From NCBI GenBank assembly GCA_964537685.1, contig CAZICM010000005.1:124001-188000 (forward strand): a stretch of 64,000 nt of DNA, read 5' to 3'. Of this stretch, positions 33,792 through 44,100 are shown piece after piece. A program made the position numbers and the translations under genes. The notes under the pieces are model-generated. The model searched no databases and was not told the origin of the DNA. It saw only the letters and a list, made by a program, of their open reading frames with translations. Every line of letters starts with the position of its first letter. Position 1 is the stretch's first letter. Origin of the DNA: CAZICM01 sp964537685 (GTDB lineage: Bacteria; Myxococcota_A; Polyangia; Polyangiales; Polyangiaceae).

Positions 33792-35081
33792 ATGTCGGGC
33801 ATCGTTTTAGTCGGCGCGCAGTGGGGAGATGAGGGGAAGGGGAAGATTGTCGATTTGTGCGCGGAAAGCGCCGATATGGTGGTGCGTTTCGCGGGAGGGC
33901 CAAACGCGGGCCATACGCTGATTGTGGGGCAGGAAAAGCTGGTGCTGAGACTGTTGCCCAGCGGCATTCTGCATCCGGGCGCGGTCTGTGTGCTCGGGCA
34001 GGGTACGGCGGTGGATGCTTCGGTTCTGTGCGGGGAAATCAGCGCGCTGGAGCGCAAGGGTCATCGTTTTGGGGGCAGGTTTTTCTTGTCGGAGAGGGCG
34101 CATCTCATTTTGCCTTATCATCCGACGATCGATGCGCTGCGCGAGGGTGCGCAGGATGGCAGCGTGAAAATTGGGACGACAAAGCGGGGAATCGGCCCTT
34201 GCTACGAGGATAAAGCGGGGCGCAGAGGGGTGCGGGCCGGGGATTTGCGCGATTTAAACAAGACGCGGGGGCTGGTTCAGGAAGCGGTCCGGGCTTGGGC
34301 GCCTGTGGCTCATAGTTTGGGCGGGACGCTGCCCGGCGCGGATGAAGTGATGGATTGGCTTGCGCCTTTTGTGCCGGTGCTGTTGCCGCTGCTGGATAAT
34401 ACATCCAAACGTATTGACACGGCAATTCTTCAAAATAAAAAAGTATTGTTTGAAGGGGCGCAGGGCACTTTATTGGATATCGATATGGGCACCTATCCTT
34501 ATGTGACGTCATCGTCGGCGGTGGCGGCGGGGGCGTGCACGGGTTCTGGAATTGGGCCGACGCGCATCCGGAGGTCGGTAGGGGTGACGAAGGCTTATGC
34601 GACGCGGGTGGGGGAAGGGCCGTTCCCGACGGAGCTTCACGATGAGATGGGCGATTTTATACGGAAGCAGGGCGGTGAATTTGGATCGGTGACGGGAAGG
34701 GCGCGCAGGACGGGGTGGCTGGATATTCCGGCGCTGCGCTATGCGGTTCAGGCGAATGGGCTGGATGCGCTGGCGATGACCAAATTGGATGTATTGACGG
34801 GCATTTCGATGATAAATGTGTGCACGGGCTATGAAACGGCGGAGGGGCGCACGGACGATTTGCCGCTGGACTCGGGCCTGAGCCAAGCGAAGCCGGTGTA
34901 TGAGCAGCTTCCTGGCTGGACTGAATCGCTGTCGCAGGCCCGTTCGATGGACGAGCTGCCCGAAAATGCCCGGCTTTATGTCGAGGCGATTGAGAAATGG
35001 GTCGGCATTCCGATTGAAATGGTTTCCGTGGGTCCGAAGCGCGATGAAACGATCGTATTGAAGAATATTTTTAACAACTAG
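33792..35081 (+). CDS. purA: adenylosuccinate synthetase
   Basis: Catalyses IMP + Asp + GTP to adenylosuccinate, the first committed step of AMP synthesis. The 429 residues match the family length. The N-terminal phosphate-binding loop GAQWGDEGKGKIVD carries the catalytic Asp; AGGPNAGHTL carries the catalytic His; the GTKRGIGPCYEDK segment binds IMP; VGEGPFPTEL and SVGPKRDETI are present near the C-terminus. ATG 33792 is the family start. It follows gph closely. The stop codon's last base opens the 123-bp inverted-repeat element, so transcription may end inside that structure. Confidence 0.97.
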   Translation: MSGIVLVGAQWGDEGKGKIVDLCAESADMVVRFAGGPNAGHTLIVGQEKLVLRLLPSGILHPGAVCVLGQGTAVDASVLCGEISALERKGHRFGGRFFLSERAHLILPYHPTIDALREGAQDGSVKIGTTKRGIGPCYEDKAGRRGVRAGDLRDLNKTRGLVQEAVRAWAPVAHSLGGTLPGADEVMDWLAPFVPVLLPLLDNTSKRIDTAILQNKKVLFEGAQGTLLDIDMGTYPYVTSSSAVAAGACTGSGIGPTRIRRSVGVTKAYATRVGEGPFPTELHDEMGDFIRKQGGEFGSVTGRARRTGWLDIPALRYAVQANGLDALAMTKLDVLTGISMINVCTGYETAEGRTDDLPLDSGLSQAKPVYEQLPGWTESLSQARSMDELPENARLYVEAIEKWVGIPIEMVSVGPKRDETIVLKNIFNN

Positions 35082-35203
35082 AACGCCTCTCAAAATCGTT
35101 GCGAGCACCCCCGCAGCTAGGGAGGAGGACGCAGGAATACAAGTGTATTTTGAGGACGACGACCGACGCGGCGGGGGGCGCAGTCGATTTTTGAGAGGCG
35201 TTC
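35081..35203. repeat. 123-bp inverted-repeat element (MITE-like or structured RNA)
   Basis: The ends are inverted: GAACGCCTCTCAAAATCG at 35081-35098 matches, with one extra A, the reverse complement of 35185-35203. Just inside, the arms TTGCG and CCCCCGC on the left pair with GCGGGGGGCGCAG on the right, separated by a four-base bulge. At the centre is a hairpin from AATACA and TGTATT. The region thus folds end to end, with inner strands rich in GAGGA and GACGAC. It has no open frame and follows the purA stop directly. Known families were not identified; it may be a non-autonomous element or a terminator/processing structure. Confidence 0.85.
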
Positions 35204-35254
35204 GAACAACTATTGCACCGGCCGCGGCGCCAATGTGGTAACGGCTGCGCACCC

Positions 35255-35854
35255 ATGCAGAGGTGGACAGCAGCCGTCTTTGGAGCGTTCTTTCTTGCCT
35301 TCGTCGCGATTGTTATCGCGGAGACCGGAGGTTCATCGTCTTCGTCTGGAGCAAAAGCCGATGCCGGTGTTGACGGTTCGGCTCCTTCTGGAGACGCAGG
35401 CGAGCCGGTCCCCGCGGCCGACGATGCGGGAGCTCCTGCGCCCGACCCGGAATCCGCGGATGCAGGTCCGGATGATCAGGCCGATGCGGGCCAGGGCGTG
35501 GGCCGGAAGCTTTTGAATGGGGAAGACCCGCCGGCCCTCGCCGGTGAGGCGCCCAAATCGGTCGTCTTTGGTGTGGTGCTGGTGCAGTACAAGGGTGCTC
35601 AAGGCGCGCCGCCGGGGGCCCGGTCAAAAGATGAAGCGCTGGAGCTTGCGAAAACGCTCGCAGCCGAGGCGGCCACCGATTTCAAAGCGACGGTGGCCAA
35701 GGGAGACAAAGGTTCGATGGAAAACGCGGGACGGATTCCGCGGGGTATTCTCGAGCCGGCGCCCGAGTACATCCTCTTCAGCTTGGAGAAAGGCTCCGTT
35801 GGTGGGCCGGTCGACACGCCGAGAGGGTTTTGGATCGTTCAGAGGATCGAGTAA
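35255..35854 (+). CDS. membrane-anchored parvulin-like (PPIC) protein
   Basis: A 199-residue protein. Residues 6-22 are a hydrophobic N-terminal anchor or signal (AAVFGAFFLAFVAIVIA). Residues 25-85 form an Asp/Ala/Gly/Pro-rich low-complexity linker. The rest (about 100-199) matches a PPIC-type peptidyl-prolyl isomerase: GVVLVQYKGAQGAPPGARSK (the first strand, with the RSK of the rotamase), EALELAKTLAAEA, and the end PEYILFSLEKGSVGGPVDT PRGFWIVQRI. The region lacks the large chaperone N-domain of SurA or PrsA. It starts at ATG 35255; the longer frame from 35213 has no support. It sits just after the inverted-repeat element and may help fold exported proteins. Confidence 0.75.
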   Translation: MQRWTAAVFGAFFLAFVAIVIAETGGSSSSSGAKADAGVDGSAPSGDAGEPVPAADDAGAPAPDPESADAGPDDQADAGQGVGRKLLNGEDPPALAGEAPKSVVFGVVLVQYKGAQGAPPGARSKDEALELAKTLAAEAATDFKATVAKGDKGSMENAGRIPRGILEPAPEYILFSLEKGSVGGPVDTPRGFWIVQRIE

Positions 35855-35924
35855 GACGCATTTTTAGTTCAGCGTCGCGACATCCGTGATGACGCGATGA
35901 CGCAACAAGAAGGAGATCGTGAGC

Positions 35925-36215
35925 ATGGCAACGATTGACATCAGCAAATCGCATTCGCTCGGCAAAGAAGGCGCCAAAAAGAAGGCCGAAGAGCTGGCCC
36001 GCGACATGGAAGGCCAGATGGGCATCAAGTGGAATTGGGAGGGCGACAAAATTAAGTTCAACGCGCCGAGCGGAAGCGCCAAGGGGACATCGGGCGCGGT
36101 GAGCGTGGACGATAAAAATGTCCGCGTGGAGATTGACTTGCCCTTTTTGCTTAAGGCCATGAAGGGAATGATCGAGGGCAAGGTGAACGAGAAGCTGAAT
36201 AAGCTGCTCGCTTGA
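35925..36215 (+). CDS. polyhydroxyalkanoic acid system family protein
   Basis: A 96-residue basic/acidic protein matching the PHA_gran_rgn (putative polyhydroxyalkanoic acid system) family: ATIDISKSHSLGKEGAKKKA start, IKWNWEGDKIKFNAPSGSAKG core, and a last VEIDLPFLLKAMKGMIEGKV helix. Family members are often encoded beside PHA synthesis genes, but none is here, so the role in granules is only inherited from the family name. Start ATG 35925 is chosen: AAGGAG ends nine bases upstream, while the GTG at 35919 would sit too close to it. Confidence 0.85.
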   Translation: MATIDISKSHSLGKEGAKKKAEELARDMEGQMGIKWNWEGDKIKFNAPSGSAKGTSGAVSVDDKNVRVEIDLPFLLKAMKGMIEGKVNEKLNKLLA

Positions 36216-36256
36216 GCTTCGCCGCCTTAACGTTTTGTTTTCTTGGTTTTTTTAGC

Positions 36257-36283
36257 GCGATAAACGCGATAAACACGATAAAC
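36257..36283. repeat. 9-bp tandem direct repeat, three copies
   Basis: GCGATAAAC, GCGATAAAC and ACGATAAAC follow each other directly, after a T-rich stretch (TTTTGTTTTCTTGGTTTTTTTA). They lie between the PHA-system gene and the giant TPR gene, so they could be operator-like sites or slippage. They do not match the DnaA-box consensus. Confidence 0.7.
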
Positions 36284-36411
36284 TTAATGAATGGATGTCC
36301 GCGCGACAAATGCGCGCGGCGCCGCTTTACGAGGCCTACGCGGGTCCGATACTCTCGGCGCCCCAATCGAGGCACCACAAGCAAGCCTTCTCAGGAGACG
36401 TGTCAACCGAC

Positions 36412-39400
36412 ATGACTGCCCAATCGCCTAGGGCCAACGAGGACGCGGCTGCGCAAATCGCGCGACTGCGAACAGAACACGCGGCTCAACCGGATCGAGC
36501 GCTTCAAGCGCTTCTTCTGCATGAAGTTGGTGTTCTGGAGGAAACCACCGGGGAAGAGATGGCGGCGGTGCGCGACTATTTGGCCGCGTTCAACGCCGAC
36601 CCCCAATTCCGCGAGCCTTTGGAGCAGTTGCTTCGGATTCTTCAGCGGCGAAAGTCGATTAAGAATCTGGGCAAGCTGCTCGATGCGCTCACACGGGCGT
36701 CCGAAACGCCCGAGGAGAAAGCCCGTGCGTTCTGGGAGCGCGCGGCGTTCGCGCAGGATTACGAGACCAACCTTGCGGCCGCAAAAGAAGCGCTGCTGGA
36801 GGCTGTTGCGAGTCATCCCGAAGATGCGACGCCTTGGCTTGAGCTTGAGCTGCTGGCGGGCAAGGAAGGGGATATTCCAGGCCGGATGCGCGCCATTGAG
36901 GCGCGGGCGGAGCTGTCGTCCGACCCAACCTGGAAGGGGCTTTTGCTCATCGATTTGGCGGGTTTGGCCGCGGCGGGCGGAGACACGGCGCGGGCGGTCG
37001 ATTTGCTGGATTTGGCGGCGGCACTGGATGGCCGGGCGCGTTTTTTGACGCAGGTTCAGCTTTCGGCGCTGGCCGCGAAAGAGAACGATGGGAAAGCCTT
37101 GGCGCGGGCGCTGGAAAGCCAAGCGGACATGCTGGGCGAGGCGATCGACGATCCTGAAACGGCCGATGCGGCGGGTGTGCCCCGCTATATGCGAAGGCCC
37201 GAGTATGCCGCGGATGCGTGGCTCAGGGCGGCCGAGATTAAGAAGCGTTTGGGCGATACATCGGCGTGGGCGTCGTTCCTGCAGCGGGCCGCGGATCGCT
37301 TGCCGGAATCGGCGGCGATCGCGAGGGCAAGGCTTGTTGCGCTGGAATTGACGGGGGATGCGGAAGGTGCTGCTGCGGTTGCCAAGCGGGAACTGGAGCG
37401 CGGAGCACAGGGGCCTGGAGCGGCGGCTCTTTGGCTTCGGGTCGCTGAATCCGCGGCCGTCAGCGGCGATAGGAACGCGGCTCTTTCGGCGCTCAAGAGT
37501 GCCATCGAGGCCGATCCGAATTGCATTCCGGCACGGGCTTTGGAGCTGGATTTGCTGGGTGATGGAGAAGATCCGGCGAGCCTGGCCAAGGCGTTTGAAT
37601 CTCTCTCCGGCGTTGTGACAACAACGGACGCGAAGGCTCGGGCGCTGCTTCTTTCGGCCTTTGTGTGGGCTTGCCGGGCAGGCGATTCAGAGGCGGCAAA
37701 GAAAGCTCTTACGCGGGTTTCTGAATTGGGTGTGCCGTCTGGAACGCTTGCGCATATGGCGCGGGCGCTGTCCTCGCTGAAGGGCGATGCCGCTTGGTAC
37801 GAAGAAGCCACGGTGGCTCTGCTTTCGGCCGGCGAAGACGCCGAACTTGAAGCGAACGATAAAGTAAGCCTTTTGCTGGAGCTGGGCAGAAGCAGGCTGC
37901 TCCGGGGCGATCAGGCCGCGGCGCGCGAAGCGTTTAATCAGCTTGCAGCGCTGGGCAGCGAAGACGGAGTACCGGGGAAATCGGCCTGGCTTGGCCATGT
38001 GCTCAGCGCTTATGCGATTGAGCTCATCGGTGCAGGGAAGGCCGAGGGTGAAGCGGCGCCGAGAGCCGCAGCACCCATCGAGGAACTGGCCTCGGTCGAA
38101 CCCAATGCCGAGGCGGCCCGGGGTTTGTGGCTGGTTTCGGCGCTTCGCGGCGCTCGGGCGGGCCAGGTGGAACACGCCTTGGAACGCATGCGCACGCTGC
38201 ACGCGGCGGCCCCAGGCGATGAAGTCGTTGCCGTGTTCTTGTCGGAGCTTTTGCGCCGGGCAGGCCATGGAGTGGAAGCGGCCGAGACGCTTTCTACGTG
38301 TGCCCGGGAAATCGACGACACGGATTTGGGCAGCGCGCTCTATGTCGAAGCGGCGATTTTGCTGTGGCGCGCGGGCGAGCGCACCCGGGCCATCGAGGAA
38401 CTGGAAGCCGCCAAGAGCCGGACGCCAAAGGCCGCAACAAGCCTGCTTTCATGGGCGCTTCGCGGCGTGGGCAATGACACGCTGGCGGGCCGGAGGCGAG
38501 CGTTGGAGGCGGCTGTCGAGGCGGGCGCCGATCGGGTTGGCCTGGCCTTGGAGCGTTTTGGGCTGGAAGCCTGCGCGGGCGAGGAAGGCGATACATCCGA
38601 AGCGCTGAATTCGCTCGATGCCGTAGAAATGGCGGGCGACAAGGACATTGAAGTCGCCGGAGCGCTGGGCCGGGTTCTTTGGCCTCAGGCTACAGAGCAG
38701 CGCAGTCAGCTCGATCAAGCGCTGGATAGGCTTGAAAGGCTTGGGGACAAGGCGAAGGCGCTTGTGGCCGCGGAACGCTTCCGGCTTGCCCGCACGATGG
38801 ATCAAGACCGGATTAAGGCGAACGAGAAAGCCACGGCGTGGGTGGAGGCGGAACCTCGCCTATTCGCCGCATTGGAATGGCTGGGCGCGGCCATCGCCGC
38901 GGAAAACCGGGAAGCGGAAATTGCTGCCCGGCGCATGATTGCAAGCCGATTTGACGGTGATGCCAAGGGAGCGCTGGAAGTATCGGGCGCGGTCATTTCA
39001 ATGCTCGAGCAGCCGGGTATGCCTCAGCGCTTTGTGGGCGGCGATTCGACGCCTGCGCGTCTGATGAATCTGGATCTCGCGCCGGCCGGATGCGATCCGA
39101 GAAGGCGTTCGGTGGCGCTTAAAGGCATTGAGTCGGCCCTGGGCGACGAGACGGCCCTGGATGCGCTCGCGCTTGCGGCGTGGAGCGATTTGGCCGCGGG
39201 AGAAAGCCAGGAAGCGCTCGAGGTGTTCAAGAAGATTACCGAGGCGCGCCCTGAAGATCTCACCTCCTGGGAAGGCGTGAGGGCAGCCGCAGAAGCGATG
39301 GGCGACGACGTGCAGCAGGCGCTTGCCTATGCGCAGATGGGCGAGCTCTGCAAAGACGATGCGCGGGGCGCGGAGTTCTGGGAGCGGGCAGGTTTAATCT

Positions 39401-41187
39401 TGCTCGAGAAGACCGAAGCTCACGACGATGCAGAAGTATCGTTTGAGCGGGCGTTTACGCGGGATCCCGGGCGTGCGGTCGCGTTTGACAAGCTGTTCAG
39501 GCGGGTGCGCTCACGCAACGAAGACGACAAGTTGCTCGAGATTATCGGCAGGCGCTTGGACGTGGCCGAGGAAGAAACCGAGCTTGGAAAGCTGTACTGG
39601 GAGCGGGCGCGCGTTCTTCGCAAAAAGAAGGACATCGATGGTGCGCTGGAATCTCTCGAAAGCGTGACGATGCTCGAGCCCGATCACGTCGGTGCGCTGG
39701 CCCTGTCGGGCGAAATTTACATCATGAAGGCCGATTTCGCCCAAGCCGCGCCTTTGCTGGCCAAGCTGTCCACCTTGAGCGAGGCACCTCAGCAGCAGCG
39801 CTTGATGTCAGGCATTGCCGCCGTGGATTTGTACGAAAACAAGCTGCAACAGCCGGAAAAAGCGCTTGATGTGCTTGTCTCTCTGCACAAGGCGGGCCTG
39901 TCTACCAATGTGGTGCGCGAGCGGCTGGCTCGCGTGGCCGCGAAGACAGGCGCCTGGAGCGAGGCGACGGGAATTCTCGAAACGCTCATGAAAGAGCGGG
40001 AAAAGAAAGAAGGCCGCGTCGAAGCCGCGCGCTTTGCGATGGCCATCTACCGCGACAAGATGCGCGAACCTGTTAAGGCGGAAGCGGCTGTTGCCAAGCT
40101 GTTTGAGGAAATTTCGGACGATGGAGAGGCCATCGATTTGGTGCTGACCACCAACTTCGATGCCGCCTTTAGAACGCGCGTTCTGGGCAAAGCCAAGTCG
40201 ACGCTCATCACGGCGCTGGCTGACAATCCTTGCGACGCCGATCGGGTGGCGCTGCTCGCGAAAATCGCCGGCGCTGGCAACGATGCGGCCTTAAGGCAGG
40301 CCACGCTGGGAGCGCTTGTGGCGCTGGGCCGCAACGATTCCGAGATTTCGGACGAGCTCAACAAGATCGACAAGCGCGTGCCTGCGCGGCCTCAAATTGC
40401 GCTCGATGCGCCGGCTTTGGCCGAAATTGCCGATCCAAATGACAGCGGCCCGGTGGCCGAGCTTTTGGCCATGATGGCCGAAACCGTCAGCTTGTCGCTC
40501 GGGCCTTCGCTGACATCGCTCAATGTCGGCAAGAAAGAGCGCATCGATCCGAGAGGAGGCCACCCGCTTCGCGTGGCTGTTTCCGAATGGATGGGCGCGC
40601 TGGGCTTCGGCGATTTCGATCTGTATATCGGCGGCCCCGAACCCGAAGGCGTATGCGGTGTGTCCGGCGAGCAGCCGGCTTTGGTGCTCGGCTCTGGCAT
40701 TACGGCGCCGCTGAATGCGAAAGCCCGTTCCGCGATTGCCCGTGAAGTCTTCGCGCTTCGGCGGGGAATCACGGCCGTACGCACCCGCGATGACAACGCG
40801 ATTGCATCGCTTGTTGTCGCATCGTGCCAAGAGGCGGGATTGAATGTTCCCGCCCCGGCCTATGCCGTCTTCGGCGAAATCTCGCGGGCAATTCACAAGG
40901 AAATGCCCCGGAAGGTCCGCAAGATCATTCCCGATGTGTGCCAGCGCATCGTAAGCGGAAAACAAGACGCCCGCGCATGGGCACAAGCCGCGCGAAGAAG
41001 CATCGACCGCATGGCCGTTATCGCGGCGGGCGATGTCTCCATCGCGCTGAGCGATATCCTTGGCGCGCCTCGTACACAGCTCGGAGGGCTGTCCGCAGAA
41101 AATGATCGCGCCAAGCGCCTTCTCGCCTTCGTTCTTTCACCCAGCTACTTGGAGCTTCGCAAGAAGCTCGGCATGGGGGTCCGGTGA
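36412..41187 (+). CDS. giant TPR protein A with degenerate zincin-like C-terminus
   Basis: A soluble-looking protein of 1,591 residues made almost entirely of helical repeats with TPR character (for example AARDAF..LAALG-type pairs and LRVAESAAVSGDRNAALSAL), rich in Ala, Leu and Glu. The last ~260 residues are different: an alpha/beta stretch DFDLYIGGPEPEGVCGVSGE and ALVLGSGIT, followed by AREVFALRRGI, that follows the order of an M48-type metalloprotease but lacks HExxH. It ends in helices. No signal peptide is visible. The start ATG 36412 is used; an in-frame GTG at 36400 and upstream starts back to 36295 exist. It overlaps gene B by GTGA and shares its layout, hence paralogues. Confidence 0.85.
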   Translation: MTAQSPRANEDAAAQIARLRTEHAAQPDRALQALLLHEVGVLEETTGEEMAAVRDYLAAFNADPQFREPLEQLLRILQRRKSIKNLGKLLDALTRASETPEEKARAFWERAAFAQDYETNLAAAKEALLEAVASHPEDATPWLELELLAGKEGDIPGRMRAIEARAELSSDPTWKGLLLIDLAGLAAAGGDTARAVDLLDLAAALDGRARFLTQVQLSALAAKENDGKALARALESQADMLGEAIDDPETADAAGVPRYMRRPEYAADAWLRAAEIKKRLGDTSAWASFLQRAADRLPESAAIARARLVALELTGDAEGAAAVAKRELERGAQGPGAAALWLRVAESAAVSGDRNAALSALKSAIEADPNCIPARALELDLLGDGEDPASLAKAFESLSGVVTTTDAKARALLLSAFVWACRAGDSEAAKKALTRVSELGVPSGTLAHMARALSSLKGDAAWYEEATVALLSAGEDAELEANDKVSLLLELGRSRLLRGDQAAAREAFNQLAALGSEDGVPGKSAWLGHVLSAYAIELIGAGKAEGEAAPRAAAPIEELASVEPNAEAARGLWLVSALRGARAGQVEHALERMRTLHAAAPGDEVVAVFLSELLRRAGHGVEAAETLSTCAREIDDTDLGSALYVEAAILLWRAGERTRAIEELEAAKSRTPKAATSLLSWALRGVGNDTLAGRRRALEAAVEAGADRVGLALERFGLEACAGEEGDTSEALNSLDAVEMAGDKDIEVAGALGRVLWPQATEQRSQLDQALDRLERLGDKAKALVAAERFRLARTMDQDRIKANEKATAWVEAEPRLFAALEWLGAAIAAENREAEIAARRMIASRFDGDAKGALEVSGAVISMLEQPGMPQRFVGGDSTPARLMNLDLAPAGCDPRRRSVALKGIESALGDETALDALALAAWSDLAAGESQEALEVFKKITEARPEDLTSWEGVRAAAEAMGDDVQQALAYAQMGELCKDDARGAEFWERAGLILLEKTEAHDDAEVSFERAFTRDPGRAVAFDKLFRRVRSRNEDDKLLEIIGRRLDVAEEETELGKLYWERARVLRKKKDIDGALESLESVTMLEPDHVGALALSGEIYIMKADFAQAAPLLAKLSTLSEAPQQQRLMSGIAAVDLYENKLQQPEKALDVLVSLHKAGLSTNVVRERLARVAAKTGAWSEATGILETLMKEREKKEGRVEAARFAMAIYRDKMREPVKAEAAVAKLFEEISDDGEAIDLVLTTNFDAAFRTRVLGKAKSTLITALADNPCDADRVALLAKIAGAGNDAALRQATLGALVALGRNDSEISDELNKIDKRVPARPQIALDAPALAEIADPNDSGPVAELLAMMAETVSLSLGPSLTSLNVGKKERIDPRGGHPLRVAVSEWMGALGFGDFDLYIGGPEPEGVCGVSGEQPALVLGSGITAPLNAKARSAIAREVFALRRGITAVRTRDDNAIASLVVASCQEAGLNVPAPAYAVFGEISRAIHKEMPRKVRKIIPDVCQRIVSGKQDARAWAQAARRSIDRMAVIAAGDVSIALSDILGAPRTQLGGLSAENDRAKRLLAFVLSPSYLELRKKLGMGVR

Positions 41188-44100
41188 GCACCCAGGATAA
41201 ATCTCCGCCCAATGCGGACGAACTCGACGATCTTCTTTCCGATTTCGACGACGAGGAAATTGAGCCGGCAAAGCCAACGCTTCCCGTGAAGCCCAAGGCT
41301 CCGCCCGCCGTAAAACTCGAGGTGCAGCAAGCCGAAGAAGACGGCCTCTTTGATGCACTGCTCGATGAGTCTCAGCCGGTCGCGGCAGCCCCGCCCAGCA
41401 AGTCGGCACCGAACACCGCAGGTCCATCCTCGGTAGCGACAACGCTGCGCACGCCCAAGCCTGCCCCCACCGTAAGCGTGAAGGCGGAAGAGAAAGCGGC
41501 GGCGTCTCAGCGGACCCCTCAAGCCGCCCCCAAACGTGTGCCAAGCCCTGAAACCGGAGTTGCTTCAATGAACCCCGAAGAGGAAGCAGCGCTTGCAGAG
41601 CTGCTCGAGGAAAGTGAAAACGCCGAGGCGAGCATTGCGGAGGAGCATGCCGCGGGTGAAGGTGGAGCGGACGACGCGCCGATTTCCGTCCTCACCCATG
41701 CTTCGCTGCATCCCGCGCCGCCCAAGACGTTTCCCCACGAGGAAGACGCAAGTGCGCGGCTGATTCAATCGCAGCAGCGCGATGCGTGGATTGCCCGGGC
41801 CTCTTGGATGCAGGCCGAGGCGAATCTTTTGGAAGACAACGTAGCCAAAGCGCGGATGCTCATTACCGTGGCGGAGCTGTACGCCATGGCCGGCGAGGAA
41901 TCGACGGCCATGAACGTTGCAACGGAAGCCAGGAATTTGGCGCCTCAGCTTCCGCTCGCGCACCGTCAAGTGCGGGCTCTTTTGGAACGGGCCGCCGATG
42001 CCAAACCGATTCTCGAGGCCCTGGATTTTGAAGCCAAGTCGATGCCAAACCCGGCGGCGCGCTGTCACAGCATGCTGCTCGCCGCTGAAGTTGCCCGGCT
42101 GCGCCTGTCCGATTCAGAAGGCGCGAAAAAGCGCTACGAACAGGCCACGCGCGTACTTCCTTCCGATCCTCGCCCGCATGTGCAGCGTTTCTGTGAAGCA
42201 CTGGCCGAGCCGGATCTCGATCCCGCTTCGCCCAATCCGCTTCCAAAATCGACACTGCCCAACGCCAAAGATCTCGCCCCTCTGTCGAAGGCTTTTGCAC
42301 AAGTCACTGCGCACCGGGGATTGCCCACCAAAGGCCAGCGCCTGCCAGGCTCTTTGTATGAATCGCTGTTACGAGCCCGAAGCTCGCTCGCATCGAGCGA
42401 TTTTTCCACCGCCCTGACCCACATCGACAGCCTGAGAAACGCGCCGGAGCTTGCGGGAGGCGCGGCTTGGCTTTCAGCGGCGTTTGCCGGCGCGCGCGCA
42501 GAAACCCGTCCGCGCGTGACAGATTCGCTCAGGGCAACGCTCAACGGTTCTCATCCCGATTTGGCCCGGCGCACACTCGCGGCATACGCCGTCGAGCTGG
42601 GCGACGCCAAAGCAGCCGCGGCGGCCCTGGAGGATCAGGATTCCTCTGCCTTTGAAGCCGCGGACCGCCTTGCTCTCGCCGCCTTAACAGGAGGCTCGCC
42701 GAAAGACGCCGAGCGCTGGATTGATGCGCTGATCGGCGATTCGGAACTCGCTCCTCTGGCGTCGGCGGCCAGTGCATCCGTCGGCGATTCCAAAGACGAA
42801 CACCGTCAATTCCATCCCGTTGGAAGCGTTCGTTCCAAGGCCGCAGTCAGCCTCGGCCGTGTGCTTTCCAACACCATCGACCGGAGCGGGCGCGGAGCTG
42901 GAGCGGACGGCGCATTCGAGGAAGCTGTCGCGGCTTATGCCGATGTCGCGCCGGAAAACGGCCTCGCGCGGGCTCTCAAACTCGAGCTCGACATCGATGC
43001 GGGAAGGGGCGCAAAAGTCGCGGAAGTCATTTCGTCGTGGCCGACGGACGACTTGGATCGCGATCGCGATCAGGCTCTTGCGGGCGCGCTTATCGCTGAA
43101 GCATCGGGCGATACAGAACGGGCAGCGGCCGACCTCGATCGCGCGCGTCAAACCGATGCCAAACATGAAGGCGCGGCACGGGCGCGGGCTGCCCATGGAG
43201 ACGCGAAGGCCGCGGCGAAAATCATCACCGAACTCGCGGAATCACTGGGCACGGGAGCGCGGGCGGCCATTCTGTTCAACGAAGCGGCCCTGCGCCTGCT
43301 CGATGCAGGCGAAGCCGAGGAAGCCGATGTGCTTCTGCGGCGGGCCGTCGAAATCGCGCCAAAGCGGCCGCTGGCGCTCTATCTCGGCGAAAGGGCGGCA
43401 CGGGCGCGGGGCGATCGCGATGGAGTCATCGAATGGCTCCGGACACGGCGCAATGCGAGCGACGATGCCATCGAAAAGTCTTTTGATTTGGTGCGCGAAG
43501 CCCTGCTCGTATCCGACAGCGATGCGACAGGCGCGGCGAGCCTTTTGGAGCAGGCTTTGGCTGCCCGCTCGTCCGACGTGGGACTCCGCGAGCTGTATGA
43601 ACGCTTAGCGCCTGAACCTCCGGCGGACCGGGCGGCGTGGAGAAGCGCACTGGCCGCAGAATCCACAGGCAGCGAAGCCGCCCGCTTCGCGCTTGAAGCC
43701 GCTCTCGAATACGAGCGCTCCGGGGATTTGGCGCGGGCCGCCGAAGAAGCGCGCAAAGCCATCGCCGCCGGTGAAAACCTGCTCGCGCCGCTGTGTGCCT
43801 ACCGCTGTGCTCTCGCGGGTCACGGGGCGAGTGACATCATCGATGCCCTGTTGCCCCGCGCGCGCGCCACTGAAGACGCCGTCGAACGTCTCGAGATCTA
43901 CGAACGCCTGGCCGAACTCGATGAGCTGGGCCGCAACGATCCGGCCAACGGCCTTCTGTGGAGGAAGAGCATCCTCGAGGAGTCGCCGAATCATTTGCCG
44001 ACCCTGCGCCGCGTTGCCAGCGCGTTGATGTCGGCGGGCCGCGACGAAGAACTCGAGCCGGTTGCCATTGAAATTGCGCGTGCGCTTTCGAGCCCCGAGG

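Noticed and set aside
36257..36283. Replication-origin iterons
   Set aside because: The units do not match DnaA boxes, and no dnaA, dnaN, gyrB or AT-rich unwinding region is nearby.
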